DNA from: Paradevosia shaoguanensis
GTDB lineage: Bacteria; Pseudomonadota; Alphaproteobacteria; Rhizobiales; Devosiaceae
Reading direction: 5' to 3'
Length of the DNA: 64,000 nt
Assembly: GCF_016801025.1 (NCBI RefSeq)
Contig: NZ_CP068983.1
Location: 3,154,501-3,218,500, forward strand
The notes beneath the pieces were generated by a model. It saw nothing but the letters and a program-made list of their open reading frames with translations. It was not told the origin of the DNA and did no database searches. Below, piece after piece: positions 14,774-25,723 of the stretch; position 1 is the first letter of the stretch; each line of letters starts with the position of its first letter. The position numbers were made by a program, and so were the translations under genes.

Positions 14774-15763
14774 ATGGGCCAGCGTATCGTGCCCGACAAT
14801 CAGGAACCGCATGTGCCTGTCTTGCTGGCGGAAGTGCTCGATGCACTCCGGCCGCTCAAGGGGGCACTTATCGTCGATGGGACGTTCGGTGCCGGCGGTT
14901 ATTCGCGTGCGTTGCTCGATGCGGGCGCGCGCGTGGTGGCCATCGATCGCGACCCCAATGTCGCGCCGCATGTCGAGCGGTTGCAGGCGCAGTTTCCTCA
15001 GACTTTCCAATTCGTGCCGGGGACGTTTTCCGAGCTGGACCAGGTCGTTGCGGGGCAGGCGGTGGATGGTGTCGTGCTTGATATCGGGGTGTCCTCGATG
15101 CAGCTCGACGAGGCCGATCGCGGGTTCTCGTTCATGCGGGAAGGGCCGCTCGACATGCGCATGGCGCAATCGGGCGAGAGCGCTGCCGATCTCGTCAACA
15201 CGCTCGATGAGGCCGAGCTGGCCAACCTGCTTTATGCCTATGGCGAAGAGCGCAAATCGCGGCGGATCGCGCAGTTCATCGTGGCCGCGCGGGCGAACGA
15301 GCCGATCACCACCACGACGCAATTGGCGCGGCTGATCGAGAAGGCAATCGGCCGCAAGCCGGGGGACATGCATCCGGCGACGCGCAGCTTCCAGGCGCTG
15401 CGGATCGCGGTCAACGCGGAATTCGATCAATTGGTGGACGGGCTCTTCGCGGCCGAGCGCGTACTGCCGGAAGGCGGACGGCTGGCGGTGGTGACGTTCC
15501 ACTCGCTTGAGGACCGGATCGTCAAGCGGTTCTTCGATCCCGACAAGGGCGGACCCGCGCAGTCGCGGCACATGCCGGTGACGCAGGCGCCCGAGCGCCG
15601 CTGGGTGAATGTGGCCAAGGCGGCGAAGCCGGGTGCGGAGGAACTGGAGCGCAATCCGCGGGCGCGATCCTCGATCCTGCGCGCGGCGGTGCGTTCGGCG
15701 GCCCCAGCGCGGCCGGTGAGCTTTGAAGGACTGGCCGTTCCGACGGTCAGGGGTGCGGCATGA
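14774..15763 (+). CDS. rsmH: 16S rRNA (cytosine-1402-N4)-methyltransferase RsmH
   Basis: A 329-residue S-adenosylmethionine-dependent methyltransferase (formerly MraW) acting on the ribosomal decoding site. It shows HVPVLLAEVLDAL, the SAM-binding DGTFGAGGYSRALL, the segment VVLDIGVSSMQLDEADRGFSF and the C-terminal TFHSLEDRIVKRFF. It is the first gene of the dcw cluster here; mraZ, which usually precedes it, is absent. GGAG lies 11 bases before ATG 14774, so the exact start is only moderately sure. It overlaps ftsL by 4 bases (ATGA). Confidence 0.95.
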   Translation: MGQRIVPDNQEPHVPVLLAEVLDALRPLKGALIVDGTFGAGGYSRALLDAGARVVAIDRDPNVAPHVERLQAQFPQTFQFVPGTFSELDQVVAGQAVDGVVLDIGVSSMQLDEADRGFSFMREGPLDMRMAQSGESAADLVNTLDEAELANLLYAYGEERKSRRIAQFIVAARANEPITTTTQLARLIEKAIGRKPGDMHPATRSFQALRIAVNAEFDQLVDGLFAAERVLPEGGRLAVVTFHSLEDRIVKRFFDPDKGGPAQSRHMPVTQAPERRWVNVAKAAKPGAEELERNPRARSSILRAAVRSAAPARPVSFEGLAVPTVRGAA

Positions 15764-16137
15764 TCCGAAATCTCAATATCATCCTAACGCTGACGAGCAT
15801 CGTGGCGCTGGTCGCCGTCTATGCGCTCAAATATTCGGTCGAAGAGACGGCGAGCGCCAAGTCGGCGATGGAGCGAACGATTTCGCGCCAGGAAGCGGAC
15901 CTTTCGCTGCTCAAGGCCGACTGGGCTTATCTCAACCAGCCGGCGCATGTGGGGCCGATCGTGACCCGACACGCCGAGCAACTGGACCTGCAGCCGCTCA
16001 AGCAGGCCCAGATTTCGAGCTTCGACATCATTCCGATGCGCCCGGTAGCGCCCGATAACGCCGCGCTGACCGAGCTCTTCGAATCCCTTGAAACCGGCGT
16101 CGACCCGGCCGACGCGCCGCTCCAGAGTTTGCAGTAA
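15760..16137 (+). CDS. ftsL: Cell division protein FtsL
   Basis: A 125-residue small bitopic protein: an N-terminal helix (IILTLTSIVALVAVYAL) followed by a periplasmic coiled coil (EETASAKSAMERTISRQEAD and LSLLKADWAYLNQP). The LKADWAYL motif is typical of alphaproteobacterial FtsL. FtsL is part of the FtsQLB complex that activates septal peptidoglycan synthesis. It overlaps rsmH by 4 bases and ftsI by one. Confidence 0.88.
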   Translation: MIRNLNIILTLTSIVALVAVYALKYSVEETASAKSAMERTISRQEADLSLLKADWAYLNQPAHVGPIVTRHAEQLDLQPLKQAQISSFDIIPMRPVAPDNAALTELFESLETGVDPADAPLQSLQ

Positions 16138-17849
16138 TGGCCATCATCTCCGCAGACGCGAACGAAGTCATTGCCCTGATCGGCGCGCGCAAGGCGCGCA
16201 CCAATCTCACGCGGGCCCGCATCCGCTGGGTCATTGCGGTCATTGCCGCGGTGTTCCTGGTCGTGTGCGGGCGGCTGGTGCAACTGGGCTATGTCGATAC
16301 CGATACGACCATCGAAGGGCAGACCCGAGACATCATCTCGGCAACGCGCCCGCCCATCCTCGATCGCAACGGGATGGAAATGGCCGTGGATATTCGCGTG
16401 CCCTCGCTCTTTGCCGAGCCGCGCCGGATCATCGATGTGGACGAAGCGGTCGAGAAGATCCGCACCGTGCTGCCCGATCTCGATGCCACCTGGCTGCGCA
16501 AGCGCCTCGAGGGTGACAAGGGCTTCGTGTGGATCAAGCGCGAACTGACCCCGGCCATCGAGGAAAAGATCATGCGGCTGGGCATTCCCGGCCTCGATTT
16601 CCTCACCGAAAGCAAGCGTTTCTATCCAGGCGGCAGCGAAGCCTCGCACGTGCTGGGTGCGGTCAATATCGACAACCAGGGCATTGCCGGCATCGAGCGG
16701 TCCATGGATCAGGAAGACGTGGCGCTGCTGCAGTCGATCGGCCTGGCGCGCGGGCAGGCGCTGACGCCGGTGAACCTTTCGATCGACCTGCGCGTGCAGC
16801 ACGCGATGCACGACGTGCTGACCGATGCGCTCGACCGCTACAAGGCCGTCGCGGCGGCCGGGGCGATCATGGATATCTATTCGGGCGAGGTCATCGCGAT
16901 GGTGTCGCTGCCCGATTTCGACCCCAACGATCCGCGTACGGCGCTGGTCGAGGGGCGCATGAACCGCATCACCTCGGGCAAGTTCGAGCATGGCTCCACG
17001 TTCAAGTCGATCGCCATCGCGGGGGCGCTCGATAGCGGGGCGGTCAAGATCAACGATACGTTCGATGCGCGGTTCGGCGTGCGTTTCGGGCGCTACACGA
17101 TCGACGATTTCCATGGCAAGCACCGCATTCTCTCGGTGCCGGAGATTTACAAGTTCTCGTCCAACATCGGCACGATCAAGGTCATGCAGACGATGGGCAA
17201 GGACAATTTCCGCGCCTTCCTCACCCGCATGGGGTTCGACGATCCGCTGGTGACCGAGCTGCCCGAGCGTACGACGACAAGCGTGCCCAAGCAGTTCTCG
17301 GAAATCGTCGCGGCCACGGCCTCGTTCGGCCACGGCATCTCCATCACGCCCATGCACATGCTGGCGGCCTATACGGCGCTGGTGAATGGCGGCAACTACA
17401 TCACACCGACTTTCTATCGCCGCACGCCGGAACAGGCGCAGGCGCTTTATCGCCGGGTGGTGTCGCCCCAGACCAGTGCCGAGATGCGCTCGCTCATGCG
17501 GCTCAACGCGCTCGAAGGCTCGGGCTCGCGCATGAACAAGCTGTCGGATGGCTATCGGGTGGGGGGCAAGACCGGTACGGCCGAAAAGGTGGTCAATGGC
17601 CGCTACGTCAAGAACGGGCTCAACCTCAACATCTTCGCGTCCGCCTTCCCGCTCGACAATCCGCGTTATGCGATGATCGTGCTGGTGGACGAACCCAAGC
17701 GCGAGAATGCGCAATCGGGTGAAACCGCCGGCTGGAACGCCGGTGAAGCCACCGGTCGAATTGTCACCCGCATCGCGCCGATGCTCGGAATCGCGCCTAA
17801 TTTCGATTCTGTTATTGACGATCGGCTTGTTCCCGCATCAATGCGCTAG
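16137..17849 (+). CDS. ftsI: Division-specific transpeptidase FtsI (PBP3)
   Basis: A 570-residue monofunctional class B penicillin-binding protein that crosslinks septal peptidoglycan with FtsW. It has one N-terminal helix (IRWVIAVIAAVFLVVCGRLV), a dimerisation/pedestal domain starting at RPPILDRNGMEMA, and a transpeptidase domain with catalytic S287 in STFK, SSN in KFSSNIG, and KTG in GGKTGTAEKV. Length is normal. It starts one base inside the ftsL stop. Confidence 0.95.
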   Translation: MAIISADANEVIALIGARKARTNLTRARIRWVIAVIAAVFLVVCGRLVQLGYVDTDTTIEGQTRDIISATRPPILDRNGMEMAVDIRVPSLFAEPRRIIDVDEAVEKIRTVLPDLDATWLRKRLEGDKGFVWIKRELTPAIEEKIMRLGIPGLDFLTESKRFYPGGSEASHVLGAVNIDNQGIAGIERSMDQEDVALLQSIGLARGQALTPVNLSIDLRVQHAMHDVLTDALDRYKAVAAAGAIMDIYSGEVIAMVSLPDFDPNDPRTALVEGRMNRITSGKFEHGSTFKSIAIAGALDSGAVKINDTFDARFGVRFGRYTIDDFHGKHRILSVPEIYKFSSNIGTIKVMQTMGKDNFRAFLTRMGFDDPLVTELPERTTTSVPKQFSEIVAATASFGHGISITPMHMLAAYTALVNGGNYITPTFYRRTPEQAQALYRRVVSPQTSAEMRSLMRLNALEGSGSRMNKLSDGYRVGGKTGTAEKVVNGRYVKNGLNLNIFASAFPLDNPRYAMIVLVDEPKRENAQSGETAGWNAGEATGRIVTRIAPMLGIAPNFDSVIDDRLVPASMR

Positions 17850-17896
17850 AATTGCGCTAAACGATCCCCGCCAGAAGGCCCAAGGATTTGCCAAGA

Positions 17897-19336
17897 ATGC
17901 TCTTAGAACTGCTCAAGGATGCCGTTTCGGTCGTGCCAGAAGGCGTGCCAGGCATAATAAAGGGCGTTAACGCCGACAGCCGCGCCATCGAGAAGGGCGA
18001 AGTGTTTTTCGCCCTGCCGGGGACGAGCGTGCATGGCGACAAGTTTGCCGGTCAGGCTGCCCAGCGCGGCGCCGTGGCCATGGTTACGGACCGGGAACCG
18101 GCGAGCGATCCGGGGATTCCCGTGCTCGTGGTGGACGATGTGCGCGCAGCCTATGCGCGCGCGGCCGCGCGTACGTTGGCGCCGCAGCCGGACGTGGCCG
18201 TGGCGGTGACGGGTACGAATGGCAAGACTTCCGTGGCCTCCTTCGTGCGCCAGATCTGGCAGGCGAGCGGCTATCCGAGCGCGAGCGTGGGGACGCTTGG
18301 CGTTGAAACCAGCGATGGCCTGCTGCCGGGCGAACTGACGACGCCGGACTCGCTGACCATCCACAAGAACCTCGCGGCGCTCAAGGCGCGCGGCATCGAT
18401 CATGTCGCCATGGAGGCTTCGAGCCATGGGCTCGACCAGCGGCGGCTCGATGGTATCCGTTTCAAGGCGGTGGGCTTTACCAATCTCAGCCGCGACCACC
18501 TCGACTACCATCCGGACATGGAGGCCTATAGCAAGGCCAAGCAGCGGCTCTTCACGGACCTGCTCGAAGAGGGCGGTTCGGCGGTGATCAATACCGACGA
18601 TCCCGAGCACATGCCGTTCGTCTTCGCGGCGCTGGATCGCGGGGCGACGCTGCTTACCATCGGGCGCGAAGGCGCGTTCTTCGAGATCGGCGAGATCAGG
18701 AACGAGGGCTATGGCCAGCGCGTCACCGGTCGCCTTGTCGGCGAGCCGGTGAGTTTCCTCCTGCCGCTGACCGGCGCGTTCCAGGCGAGCAATGCGGTGA
18801 TGGCGATTGCGCTTGCCATGTGCACGGGAGTCACCAAGGAGCAGGCGCTGGCGGCCGTCGAAAAGCTCAAGGGCGCCAAGGGGCGGCTGGAGCTGGTGGC
18901 CGAGCACAATGGCGCGGCGATCTTCGTGGATTATTCCCACAAGCCGGTGGCGCTCGAGACGGCTCTGGCGTCGCTGCGCGACTATGTGAAGGGCAAGTTA
19001 CACGTGGTCTTCGGCGCGGGCGGGGATCGCGACAAGGGCAAGCGCCCGATGATGGGCGAGGTTGCCGGCCGCATGGCGGACAAGGTGATCGTCACTGACG
19101 ACAATCCGCGCACCGAGGACGCCGCGACCATTCGCGCCGAAATCATGGCCGCGGTGCCGCAGGCCGTCGAAATTGGTGACAGGAAAACCGCCATCGAGAC
19201 GGCGATTGCCCAACTTATGCCGGGTGACGTGCTACTGATCGCCGGCAAGGGCCACGAGGACTACCAGATCGTCGGCACTACCAAGCATCATTTCTCGGAT
19301 CACGAAGTGGTCCTGGCTGCGCTCAAGGGATTGTAA
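17897..19336 (+). CDS. murE: UDP-MurNAc-Ala-Glu:meso-diaminopimelate ligase MurE
   Basis: A 479-residue cytoplasmic Mur ligase adding the third residue of the stem peptide. The N-terminal domain carries VNADSRAIEKGEVFFALPG, the ATP site is VTGTNGKTSVASF, and DDNPRTED matches the DNPR motif that marks meso-diaminopimelate specificity. ATG 17897 is chosen with AAGGA about ten bases before it; a TTG at 17888 is directly against that ribosome site and less likely. Its stop overlaps the murF start by one base. Confidence 0.95.
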   Translation: MLLELLKDAVSVVPEGVPGIIKGVNADSRAIEKGEVFFALPGTSVHGDKFAGQAAQRGAVAMVTDREPASDPGIPVLVVDDVRAAYARAAARTLAPQPDVAVAVTGTNGKTSVASFVRQIWQASGYPSASVGTLGVETSDGLLPGELTTPDSLTIHKNLAALKARGIDHVAMEASSHGLDQRRLDGIRFKAVGFTNLSRDHLDYHPDMEAYSKAKQRLFTDLLEEGGSAVINTDDPEHMPFVFAALDRGATLLTIGREGAFFEIGEIRNEGYGQRVTGRLVGEPVSFLLPLTGAFQASNAVMAIALAMCTGVTKEQALAAVEKLKGAKGRLELVAEHNGAAIFVDYSHKPVALETALASLRDYVKGKLHVVFGAGGDRDKGKRPMMGEVAGRMADKVIVTDDNPRTEDAATIRAEIMAAVPQAVEIGDRKTAIETAIAQLMPGDVLLIAGKGHEDYQIVGTTKHHFSDHEVVLAALKGL

Positions 19337-20730
19337 TGGCAAGACTGTTCACGGTTGGAGAAATCCTGGCCGCCACGGGCGGACGCGGGAAAGGCCTGAC
19401 CGGGGACGGCATTTCCTCCATCTCGATCGATTCGCGCGAGCTGGGGCCCGATGCACTGTTCGTGGCCATTAAAGGCGATCGGTTCGACGGGCATGATTTC
19501 GTGCCGACAGCGCTGGCCAATGGGGCGGCTGCCGCGCTGGTGAGCGAAGGCAAGGCTGATGAGGCAGGCGAGCGGCTGGTGGTCGTGCCTGATGCGCTCG
19601 AAGGTTTGCGCGACCTTGCCCGCGCGGCGCGGGAGCGCAGCGCGGCCAGGATCGTGGCCGTTACCGGCAGCGCCGGCAAGACCACGACCAAGGAGGCAAT
19701 TCGCACCGTGCTGGGTGCGGCGGGGCCGACGCACTATTCCATCAAAAGCTTCAACAATCATTGGGGCGTGCCCCTGATGCTGGCGCGCATGCCGCGCGAG
19801 GCCGAGTTCGGCGTCTTCGAACTTGGGATGAACCATGCCGGCGAGATTTCGCCCCTTACCCGCCTGGTGCGCCCGCATGTAGCGGTGGTTACCACTGTCG
19901 CAGCGGCGCATCTGGAGTTCTTCGATTCCGTCGAGGGGATTGCCCGTGCCAAGGGCGAGATTTTCGAAGGGCTGGAGCCGGGCGGCACGGCGATCATCAA
20001 TGCCGACCATGATTATGTCGGCGTGCTCATCGAAGTCGCCAAGGCCGCGGGTGTCGGCAAGATCGTGACCTATGGTTTTGCCGAGAACGCCGATTGGCGC
20101 ATCGAAAGCGCGCAACTGGCCGGCGAGCACATGCACGCCATCGTGCGCCATGGCGATGCGGTCGTATCGCTGTCGATCAAGGCGCATGGCCGGCACATGA
20201 TTGCCAACGCGGTGGCGGCTCTCGCAGTTGCTGAAGAAATCGACGTCAATCGCGATACGGCGCTGTCGGCGCTGGCGCAGTTCGGTGCGCCGGAGGGCAG
20301 GGGGCAGGCGACGCTGCTCGGGCCTGCCACGCGGCCGCTGCTGCTGGTCGACGAAAGCTACAACGCTAACAGCGCTTCGATGGCGGCGGCCATGGATGTG
20401 TTTGCCGCGCAGGATGCGCCGGGCGGACGGAAGGTGCTGGTTTTAGGCGACATGCTCGAGCTGGGCGAGAAGGGCCCGGCGCTTCATGCCGCACTCAAGG
20501 ATGCGGTGCTTGCGACCGGTGCCGACGCAGTATATCTCGTCGGCCCCAGCATGGCGGCCCTCGCAGATGCCCTGGGTCCACAGGTCGTGACGGACCACAA
20601 GAACACCACCGATGAGATAGCGCAGAGCGTTCTCGCGGGCCTTGCCTATGGCGACGCAGTTATGGTCAAAGGATCGAACGGCGTGCGGCTTTCCGGCCTG
20701 GTCAAGCAGATTCGCGAACGCTTCGCGTAG
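19336..20730 (+). CDS. murF: UDP-MurNAc-tripeptide:D-Ala-D-Ala ligase MurF
   Basis: A 464-residue Mur ligase that completes the UDP-MurNAc-pentapeptide. It has [18 protein letters not shown] at the start, the ATP-binding [24 protein letters not shown], and [18 protein letters not shown] in the C-terminal domain. The start codon shares one base with the murE stop (TAATG), so the two are translationally coupled. Confidence 0.95.
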   Translation: MARLFTVGEILAATGGRGKGLTGDGISSISIDSRELGPDALFVAIKGDRFDGHDFVPTALANGAAAALVSEGKADEAGERLVVVPDALEGLRDLARAARERSAARIVAVTGSAGKTTTKEAIRTVLGAAGPTHYSIKSFNNHWGVPLMLARMPREAEFGVFELGMNHAGEISPLTRLVRPHVAVVTTVAAAHLEFFDSVEGIARAKGEIFEGLEPGGTAIINADHDYVGVLIEVAKAAGVGKIVTYGFAENADWRIESAQLAGEHMHAIVRHGDAVVSLSIKAHGRHMIANAVAALAVAEEIDVNRDTALSALAQFGAPEGRGQATLLGPATRPLLLVDESYNANSASMAAAMDVFAAQDAPGGRKVLVLGDMLELGEKGPALHAALKDAVLATGADAVYLVGPSMAALADALGPQVVTDHKNTTDEIAQSVLAGLAYGDAVMVKGSNGVRLSGLVKQIRERFA

Positions 20731-20756
20731 AGAAAGCCGGAACGAGGTTTCGAAGC

Positions 20757-21842
20757 ATGCTGTATTTCCTTGGGCAGTTGGGCGAACACCTCGCGGCCTT
20801 CAACGTCTTCCGCTACATCACCTTCCGCACCGCCGGGGCCATGGTCACGGCGCTGTTCTTCGTGTTCCTGTTCGGCCCGGGCATGATCTCGATGCTCCGT
20901 ATCCGGCAAGGCAGGGGGCAGCCGATCCGCGAGGACGGCCCGGCCTCGCACCTCGTGACCAAGAAGGGCACGCCCACCATGGGTGGCCTGATGATCCTTT
21001 CGGGCGCGGTGATCGCCACGCTTCTCTGGTCGAACCTTGCGAACGGCTATGTATGGGTGGTGCTGTTCGTCACCATCGGCTTCGGCGCCATCGGGCTCTA
21101 TGACGACTACCTCAAGGTCAAGCGCATGTCGCACAAGGGCTTTGGCGGGCGCCAGCGGCTGCTGATCGAAGCGCTGATCGGCGTCGTGGCCTGCTACGCG
21201 ATTTCCGTGCTGGGCGACCCTGCGACGTCGACCTCGCTGATGTTCCCGTTCGTGAAAGGTCTCGCGGTCAATCTGGGCTGGGGCTTCATGCTGTTCGGCG
21301 CCTTCGTCGTGGTGGCCGCGGGTAATTCAGTGAACCTCACGGATGGTCTCGATGGCCTCGCCATCGTTCCGGTGATGATCGCGGCGGGCTGTTTCGGGCT
21401 CATCGCCTATCTTGTCGGCAACCAGAATTTTGCCGACTATCTTCTGGTGAACTACGTGCCGGGCACGGGCGAGCTCTCGGTGGTCTGCGGCGCGCTGATC
21501 GGCGCCGGCCTCGGCTTCCTGTGGTTCAATGCCCCGCCGGCGCAGATCTTCATGGGCGATACCGGGTCGCTCGCCCTTGGCGGCGCACTCGGCTCGATCG
21601 CGGTGGCGACCAAGCACGAAATCGTGCTCGCCATCGTCGGGGGGCTCTTCGTGCTCGAAACCGTGTCGGTCATCGTGCAGGTGACCTCGTTCCGACTTAC
21701 GGGTAAACGCGTCTTCAAGATGGCGCCGATCCATCACCATTTCGAGCATATGGGCTGGACAGAAAGCCAGGTCGTGATCCGGTTCTGGATCATCTCGTTC
21801 GTGCTGGCTCTGATCGGCCTGAGTTCGCTCAAGCTGCGCTAG
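20757..21842 (+). CDS. mraY: Phospho-MurNAc-pentapeptide transferase MraY
   Basis: A 361-residue integral membrane enzyme with about ten helices that moves phospho-MurNAc-pentapeptide to undecaprenyl phosphate, giving lipid I. Catalytic-site motifs are visible: [18 protein letters not shown] (aspartate pair), [11 protein letters not shown] and [12 protein letters not shown], with [13 protein letters not shown] near the end. It is followed by a hairpin at 21870-21892 rather than by murD, which is the usual next gene. Confidence 0.96.
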   Translation: MLYFLGQLGEHLAAFNVFRYITFRTAGAMVTALFFVFLFGPGMISMLRIRQGRGQPIREDGPASHLVTKKGTPTMGGLMILSGAVIATLLWSNLANGYVWVVLFVTIGFGAIGLYDDYLKVKRMSHKGFGGRQRLLIEALIGVVACYAISVLGDPATSTSLMFPFVKGLAVNLGWGFMLFGAFVVVAAGNSVNLTDGLDGLAIVPVMIAAGCFGLIAYLVGNQNFADYLLVNYVPGTGELSVVCGALIGAGLGFLWFNAPPAQIFMGDTGSLALGGALGSIAVATKHEIVLAIVGGLFVLETVSVIVQVTSFRLTGKRVFKMAPIHHHFEHMGWTESQVVIRFWIISFVLALIGLSSLKLR

Positions 21843-21869
21843 TCGCACTGTCGCCCGCAACCTTTGCGC

Positions 21870-21900
21870 GACCCCGGCCCTCCGCCGGGGTCGTCGCGTT
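21870..21900 (+). terminator. Hairpin after mraY (possible terminator or attenuator)
   Basis: GACCCCGGC (21870-21878) pairs perfectly with GCCGGGGTC (21884-21892) around a 5-base loop; GTCGCGTTTT follows, a weak T run. It sits in the 164-bp gap before ftsW. Confidence 0.55.
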
Positions 21901-22006
21901 TTCGGTTACCCGTTCCACAACGTGCTTTGCAAAACGCGACTTCTCCAGAAATCGGTAACCATCGCGGCTTACACTCACCGGATCATCTAGCCGGAGCCGC
22001 CGCAGC

Positions 22007-23167
22007 ATGTTTGCACGGGACAGGAAAACCCCACTCGCCGAATGGTGGTGGACGATCGATCGCGAATTGCTAGCAGCGCTGATCCTGCTCATGATCGCGG
22101 GGATCGTGCTCAGCTTTGCGGCGAGCCCGCCCGTGGCCGAGCGCCTTGGTTTGAGCCCGTGGCACTTCATCATCCGCCATGCGCTGTTCTGCATCCCCGC
22201 CCTCGGCGTGCTGGTCGGGACCTCGTTCCTCGGGCATCGCGAGACGCGCATCTACGCGTTGGTGGTGCTCGCCATTTCCATTGTCCTGCTGTGGGCGACG
22301 CTGAAATTCGGCACGGAGGTCAAGGGTGCGCGGCGCTGGGTGTCGTTTGCGGGGCAATCGATCCAGCCTTCCGAATTCGTGAAGCCCGCCTTTGCCGTAA
22401 TCGGAGCGTGGCTCTTCTCCGAGAGCATGAAGCTCAAGAACGTGCCGGGCCGCATCATGGCCACCGGCATTGCCGGCGTCATCATCGCCGGCCTGCTGCT
22501 GCAGCCGGACGTGGGGCAGACCGCGTTGATGCTGGCGACCTGGGCGGCGCTGCTGTTCCTGTCGGGCATTTCCTGGTGGCTGATCTTCGGGCTGATGGGC
22601 GTGGGTGTGGCCGGCGTCTTCGGCGCCTACATGCTCTTCCCGCACGTGTCCAAGCGTATCGATACCTTCCTCAACCCGGAAGGCGGCGGTAACACCTACC
22701 AGATCGACAAGGCGCTTAGCTCGTTGCTTGAAGGCGGCTGGTTCGGGCGCGGACCGGGTGAATCGATGGCCAAGAAGGTCATTCCCGACGCCCATGCCGA
22801 CTACGTGTTCTCAGCCGCGGCCGGCGAGTTCGGCATCCTCTTCTGCCTGCTGCTCGTCTGCCTCATCGCCTTCATCGTGATCCGGGCTTTGCTCGCGGCG
22901 CAGCGGCAGTCGAGCCTCTTTGCGCGGCTGGCGGCGTCCACGCTCGCCATTCAGTTCGGCCTGCAATCGGCGATCAACCTCTCGGTGAATTTGAATCTCA
23001 TCCCGCCCAAGGGTATGACGCTGCCTTTCGTCTCCTATGGTGGCACCTCGATGATCGCTATCGCCTTCGGCATGGGGCTGATGCTGGCTCTGACCCGTGA
23101 AAAGCCGGAAGAGCGCATGGCTACCGGCCTCCCCGCCTATCGCAGCGCGTTGGCGCCCGCCGAATGA
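22007..23167 (+). CDS. ftsW: SEDS-family septal peptidoglycan polymerase FtsW
   Basis: A 386-residue protein with about ten helices. SEDS-family features include the segment KGARRWVSFAGQSIQPSEFV, GGWFGRGPGESMAKKVIPDAHADYVFS in two adjoining motifs, and NLIPPKGMTLPFVSYGGTSM near the end. It polymerises glycan strands at the septum together with FtsI. It follows a 164-bp gap with a hairpin, so it may have its own promoter, and overlaps murG by 4 bases. Confidence 0.94.
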   Translation: MFARDRKTPLAEWWWTIDRELLAALILLMIAGIVLSFAASPPVAERLGLSPWHFIIRHALFCIPALGVLVGTSFLGHRETRIYALVVLAISIVLLWATLKFGTEVKGARRWVSFAGQSIQPSEFVKPAFAVIGAWLFSESMKLKNVPGRIMATGIAGVIIAGLLLQPDVGQTALMLATWAALLFLSGISWWLIFGLMGVGVAGVFGAYMLFPHVSKRIDTFLNPEGGGNTYQIDKALSSLLEGGWFGRGPGESMAKKVIPDAHADYVFSAAAGEFGILFCLLLVCLIAFIVIRALLAAQRQSSLFARLAASTLAIQFGLQSAINLSVNLNLIPPKGMTLPFVSYGGTSMIAIAFGMGLMLALTREKPEERMATGLPAYRSALAPAE

Positions 23168-24258
23168 GCCTATTCGTTCTTATGGCAGGTGGGACCGGGG
23201 GGCATCTCTTCCCGGCCATGGCGCTGGCGCAGGAACTGCGCCGCCGCGGGCATAACATCCATCTAATGACCGACCATCGCGTCACGTCCTACGGCGCCGA
23301 TTTCCCGGCGCGCGAAGTGCATGTCGTGCCTTCGGCCACGCCTTCGATCAGCAATCCGGTCAAGTTCGTGGCTGCGTGCTTCAAGATTCTTTGGGGCACG
23401 GGTGTTGCATGGGGCAAACTGGGGCAGGTCAGGCCGGACGCGGTGATCGGGTTCGGTGGCTATCCGGTATTCCCGCCGTTCCTGGCTGCGAGCCTTTCGG
23501 GCATCCCCGGCATTCTCCATGAGCAGAATGCCGTGATGGGGCGCGCCAATCGCGCGCTGGCACGGTTTGCGCGGGTGGTGGCGCTCAGCTTCGCCGAAAC
23601 GCGCTATGCGGATGCGACCAAGACCGAGAAGGTCGTGACCGGCAATCCGGTGCGCGATGCGGTTCGGGCGGTGGCGGGGACGCCTTATCCGGGCCTCAAG
23701 GAAACCGACGCCATCCACCTTCTCGTCTTCGGCGGCAGCCAGGGCGCGCGGGCGTTTGCCGATCTCGTGCCGCCGGCCATCGCCGCGTTGCCGCAGCACC
23801 TGCGCCAGCGGCTGGTGGTGACCCAGCAATGCCGGGCCGACGATCTCGACCGCGTGGCCGAGGCCTATAGGCTGGCCAAGGTCAATGTGGAACTGGCGGC
23901 CTTCTTCGGCGACCTGCCGGAGCGGATGGCGCGCAGCCATCTCGTGATCTCGCGTTCGGGCGCCTCGACGGTGGCCGAACTCTGTGTCGTGGGGCGTCCG
24001 GCAATCCTCATTCCGCTGCCCGGATCGATCGATGCGGACCAGAAGAACAACGCGCTTTTCGTCGACAAGGCGGGTGGCGGCTGGATCGCCGAGCAAGCCA
24101 CGCTTTCGCCGCTTTCGCTTGGCACTCGCCTCACTTCGCTCTTGAGCGAGCCGGCGACGCTGGCCGATGCCGCCGCGGCGGCCAAATCACTTGGGCAACC
24201 GGCCGCTGTCGAGCGCCTTGCCTCACTGGCCGAGCGTCTCGCCGGCAAGAAATCCTAG
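23164..24258 (+). CDS. murG: Lipid II synthase MurG
   Basis: A 364-residue peripheral membrane glycosyltransferase adding GlcNAc to lipid I to give lipid II. The first glycine loop is AGGTGGHLFPAMALA, the second GGSQGARAFADLVP, and the donor site contains SRSGASTVAELCVVGRPAIL. It overlaps ftsW by 4 bases (ATGA) and lies 12 bases before murC. Confidence 0.95.
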   Translation: MSLFVLMAGGTGGHLFPAMALAQELRRRGHNIHLMTDHRVTSYGADFPAREVHVVPSATPSISNPVKFVAACFKILWGTGVAWGKLGQVRPDAVIGFGGYPVFPPFLAASLSGIPGILHEQNAVMGRANRALARFARVVALSFAETRYADATKTEKVVTGNPVRDAVRAVAGTPYPGLKETDAIHLLVFGGSQGARAFADLVPPAIAALPQHLRQRLVVTQQCRADDLDRVAEAYRLAKVNVELAAFFGDLPERMARSHLVISRSGASTVAELCVVGRPAILIPLPGSIDADQKNNALFVDKAGGGWIAEQATLSPLSLGTRLTSLLSEPATLADAAAAAKSLGQPAAVERLASLAERLAGKKS

Positions 24259-24270
24259 GAGAAGTCCCTT

Positions 24271-25692
24271 ATGAAGATGCCGCGCAATATCGGCCCGGTT
24301 CATTTCGTCGGCATCGGCGGTATCGGCATGAGCGGGATCGCCGAGATCCTGCACAACCAGGGCTATACGGTACGCGGTTCGGACGCCTCGGCGAACGCCA
24401 ACGTGCAGCGCCTGCGCGACATGGGCATCACCATCGAGATCGGCCAGCACGCCGACAACCTCAAGGATGCGCAGGTCGTGGTGGTGTCCTCGGCTATCAA
24501 GACCGACAATCCCGAGCTGATCGCCGCTCGCGCGCGCTCGCTGCCCATTGTGCGGCGCGCGGAAATGCTGGCCGAGATCATGCGCTTCAAGAACGCCATC
24601 GCCATCGGCGGTACGCATGGCAAGACCACCACGACTACGATGGTCGCGACGCTGCTCGATGCCGCCAATTTCGACCCGACCGTCATCAATGGCGGCATTA
24701 TCAATGCCTACGGCACCAATGCGCGCCTTGGTGGCGGCGAATGGATGGTGGTCGAGGCCGACGAAAGCGACGGCACGTTCGTCAAGCTTCCGGCCGATGT
24801 CGCGATCGTCACAAACATGGATCCCGAGCATCTCGACCACTACAAGGACTTCGCTGCGGTCAAGAAGGCTTTCCTCAACTTCGTCGAGAACGTGCCTTTC
24901 TACGGTTTTGCCGTGATGTGCCTCGACCATCCGGAAGTGCAGGCGCTGGTGGGCGAAATCCGTGACCGCCGCGTCATCACCTATGGGCGGAACCCGCAGG
25001 CGGATGTGCGATTGGTGGATCTGCAGGTCATCGATGGGGTCAGCCACTTCTCGGTCGAGATCCGCGATCGCGTGCGCCAGACGCAGCTGCGCATTGACGG
25101 GCTGCAACTTCCCATGCCGGGCGAGCACAACGCGCTCAACGCGACGGCCGCGATCGCCGTAGCCGATCAGTTGCACATTCCGGCTGAAGCCATCCGCAAG
25201 GGGCTCAAGGGCTTTTCGGGCGTCAAGCGCCGCTTCACCAAGACAGGTGTCGTCAACGGCATCACTTTCATCGACGACTACGGGCACCACCCGGTGGAAA
25301 TCGCCTCGGTGCTCAAGGCGGCGCGGCAATCGACCAGGCGCGATGTCATCGCCGTGGTGCAGCCCCACCGCTATAGCCGCCTGCATGACCTGTTCGACGA
25401 TTTCTCGGCCTGCTTCAACGATGCCGACACGGTGCTCGTGGCTCCGGTTTATGCCGCGGGCGAGCAGCCGATCGAGGGCGTCAACAACGCCGAACTGGTG
25501 ACGCGCATGCTCAATCGCGGGCACCGCGATGCGCGCGTGCTCGATGGGCCGGAAAAGCTGGCCGCGATCATCGCGGAGCGCGCCGAGAAGGGCGACTACG
25601 TCGTGCTGCTGGGCGCCGGCAACATCACCCAATGGGCGGCTTCGCTGCCCGGTGAAGTAGCGCAGATCACCGGCCATGAGGTCGAGGGATGA
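24271..25692 (+). CDS. murC: UDP-MurNAc:L-alanine ligase MurC
   Basis: A 473-residue Mur ligase that adds the first amino acid to UDP-MurNAc. It shows the UDP-binding [17 protein letters not shown] site [22 protein letters not shown] and [14 protein letters not shown], which contains the MurC-type HHP. murB usually follows but is absent: the next gene is ddl, after 31 bp. Confidence 0.95.
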   Translation: MKMPRNIGPVHFVGIGGIGMSGIAEILHNQGYTVRGSDASANANVQRLRDMGITIEIGQHADNLKDAQVVVVSSAIKTDNPELIAARARSLPIVRRAEMLAEIMRFKNAIAIGGTHGKTTTTTMVATLLDAANFDPTVINGGIINAYGTNARLGGGEWMVVEADESDGTFVKLPADVAIVTNMDPEHLDHYKDFAAVKKAFLNFVENVPFYGFAVMCLDHPEVQALVGEIRDRRVITYGRNPQADVRLVDLQVIDGVSHFSVEIRDRVRQTQLRIDGLQLPMPGEHNALNATAAIAVADQLHIPAEAIRKGLKGFSGVKRRFTKTGVVNGITFIDDYGHHPVEIASVLKAARQSTRRDVIAVVQPHRYSRLHDLFDDFSACFNDADTVLVAPVYAAGEQPIEGVNNAELVTRMLNRGHRDARVLDGPEKLAAIIAERAEKGDYVVLLGAGNITQWAASLPGEVAQITGHEVEG

Positions 25693-25723
25693 CCCGCACC
25701 GATAATCCAAGGAGGGAAACCCC

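Noticed and set aside
15927-17714. Long minus-strand open frame (595 codons) opposite ftsI
   Set aside because: The plus strand encodes FtsI with all catalytic motifs; the antisense product is His/Arg-rich with no recognisable domain.
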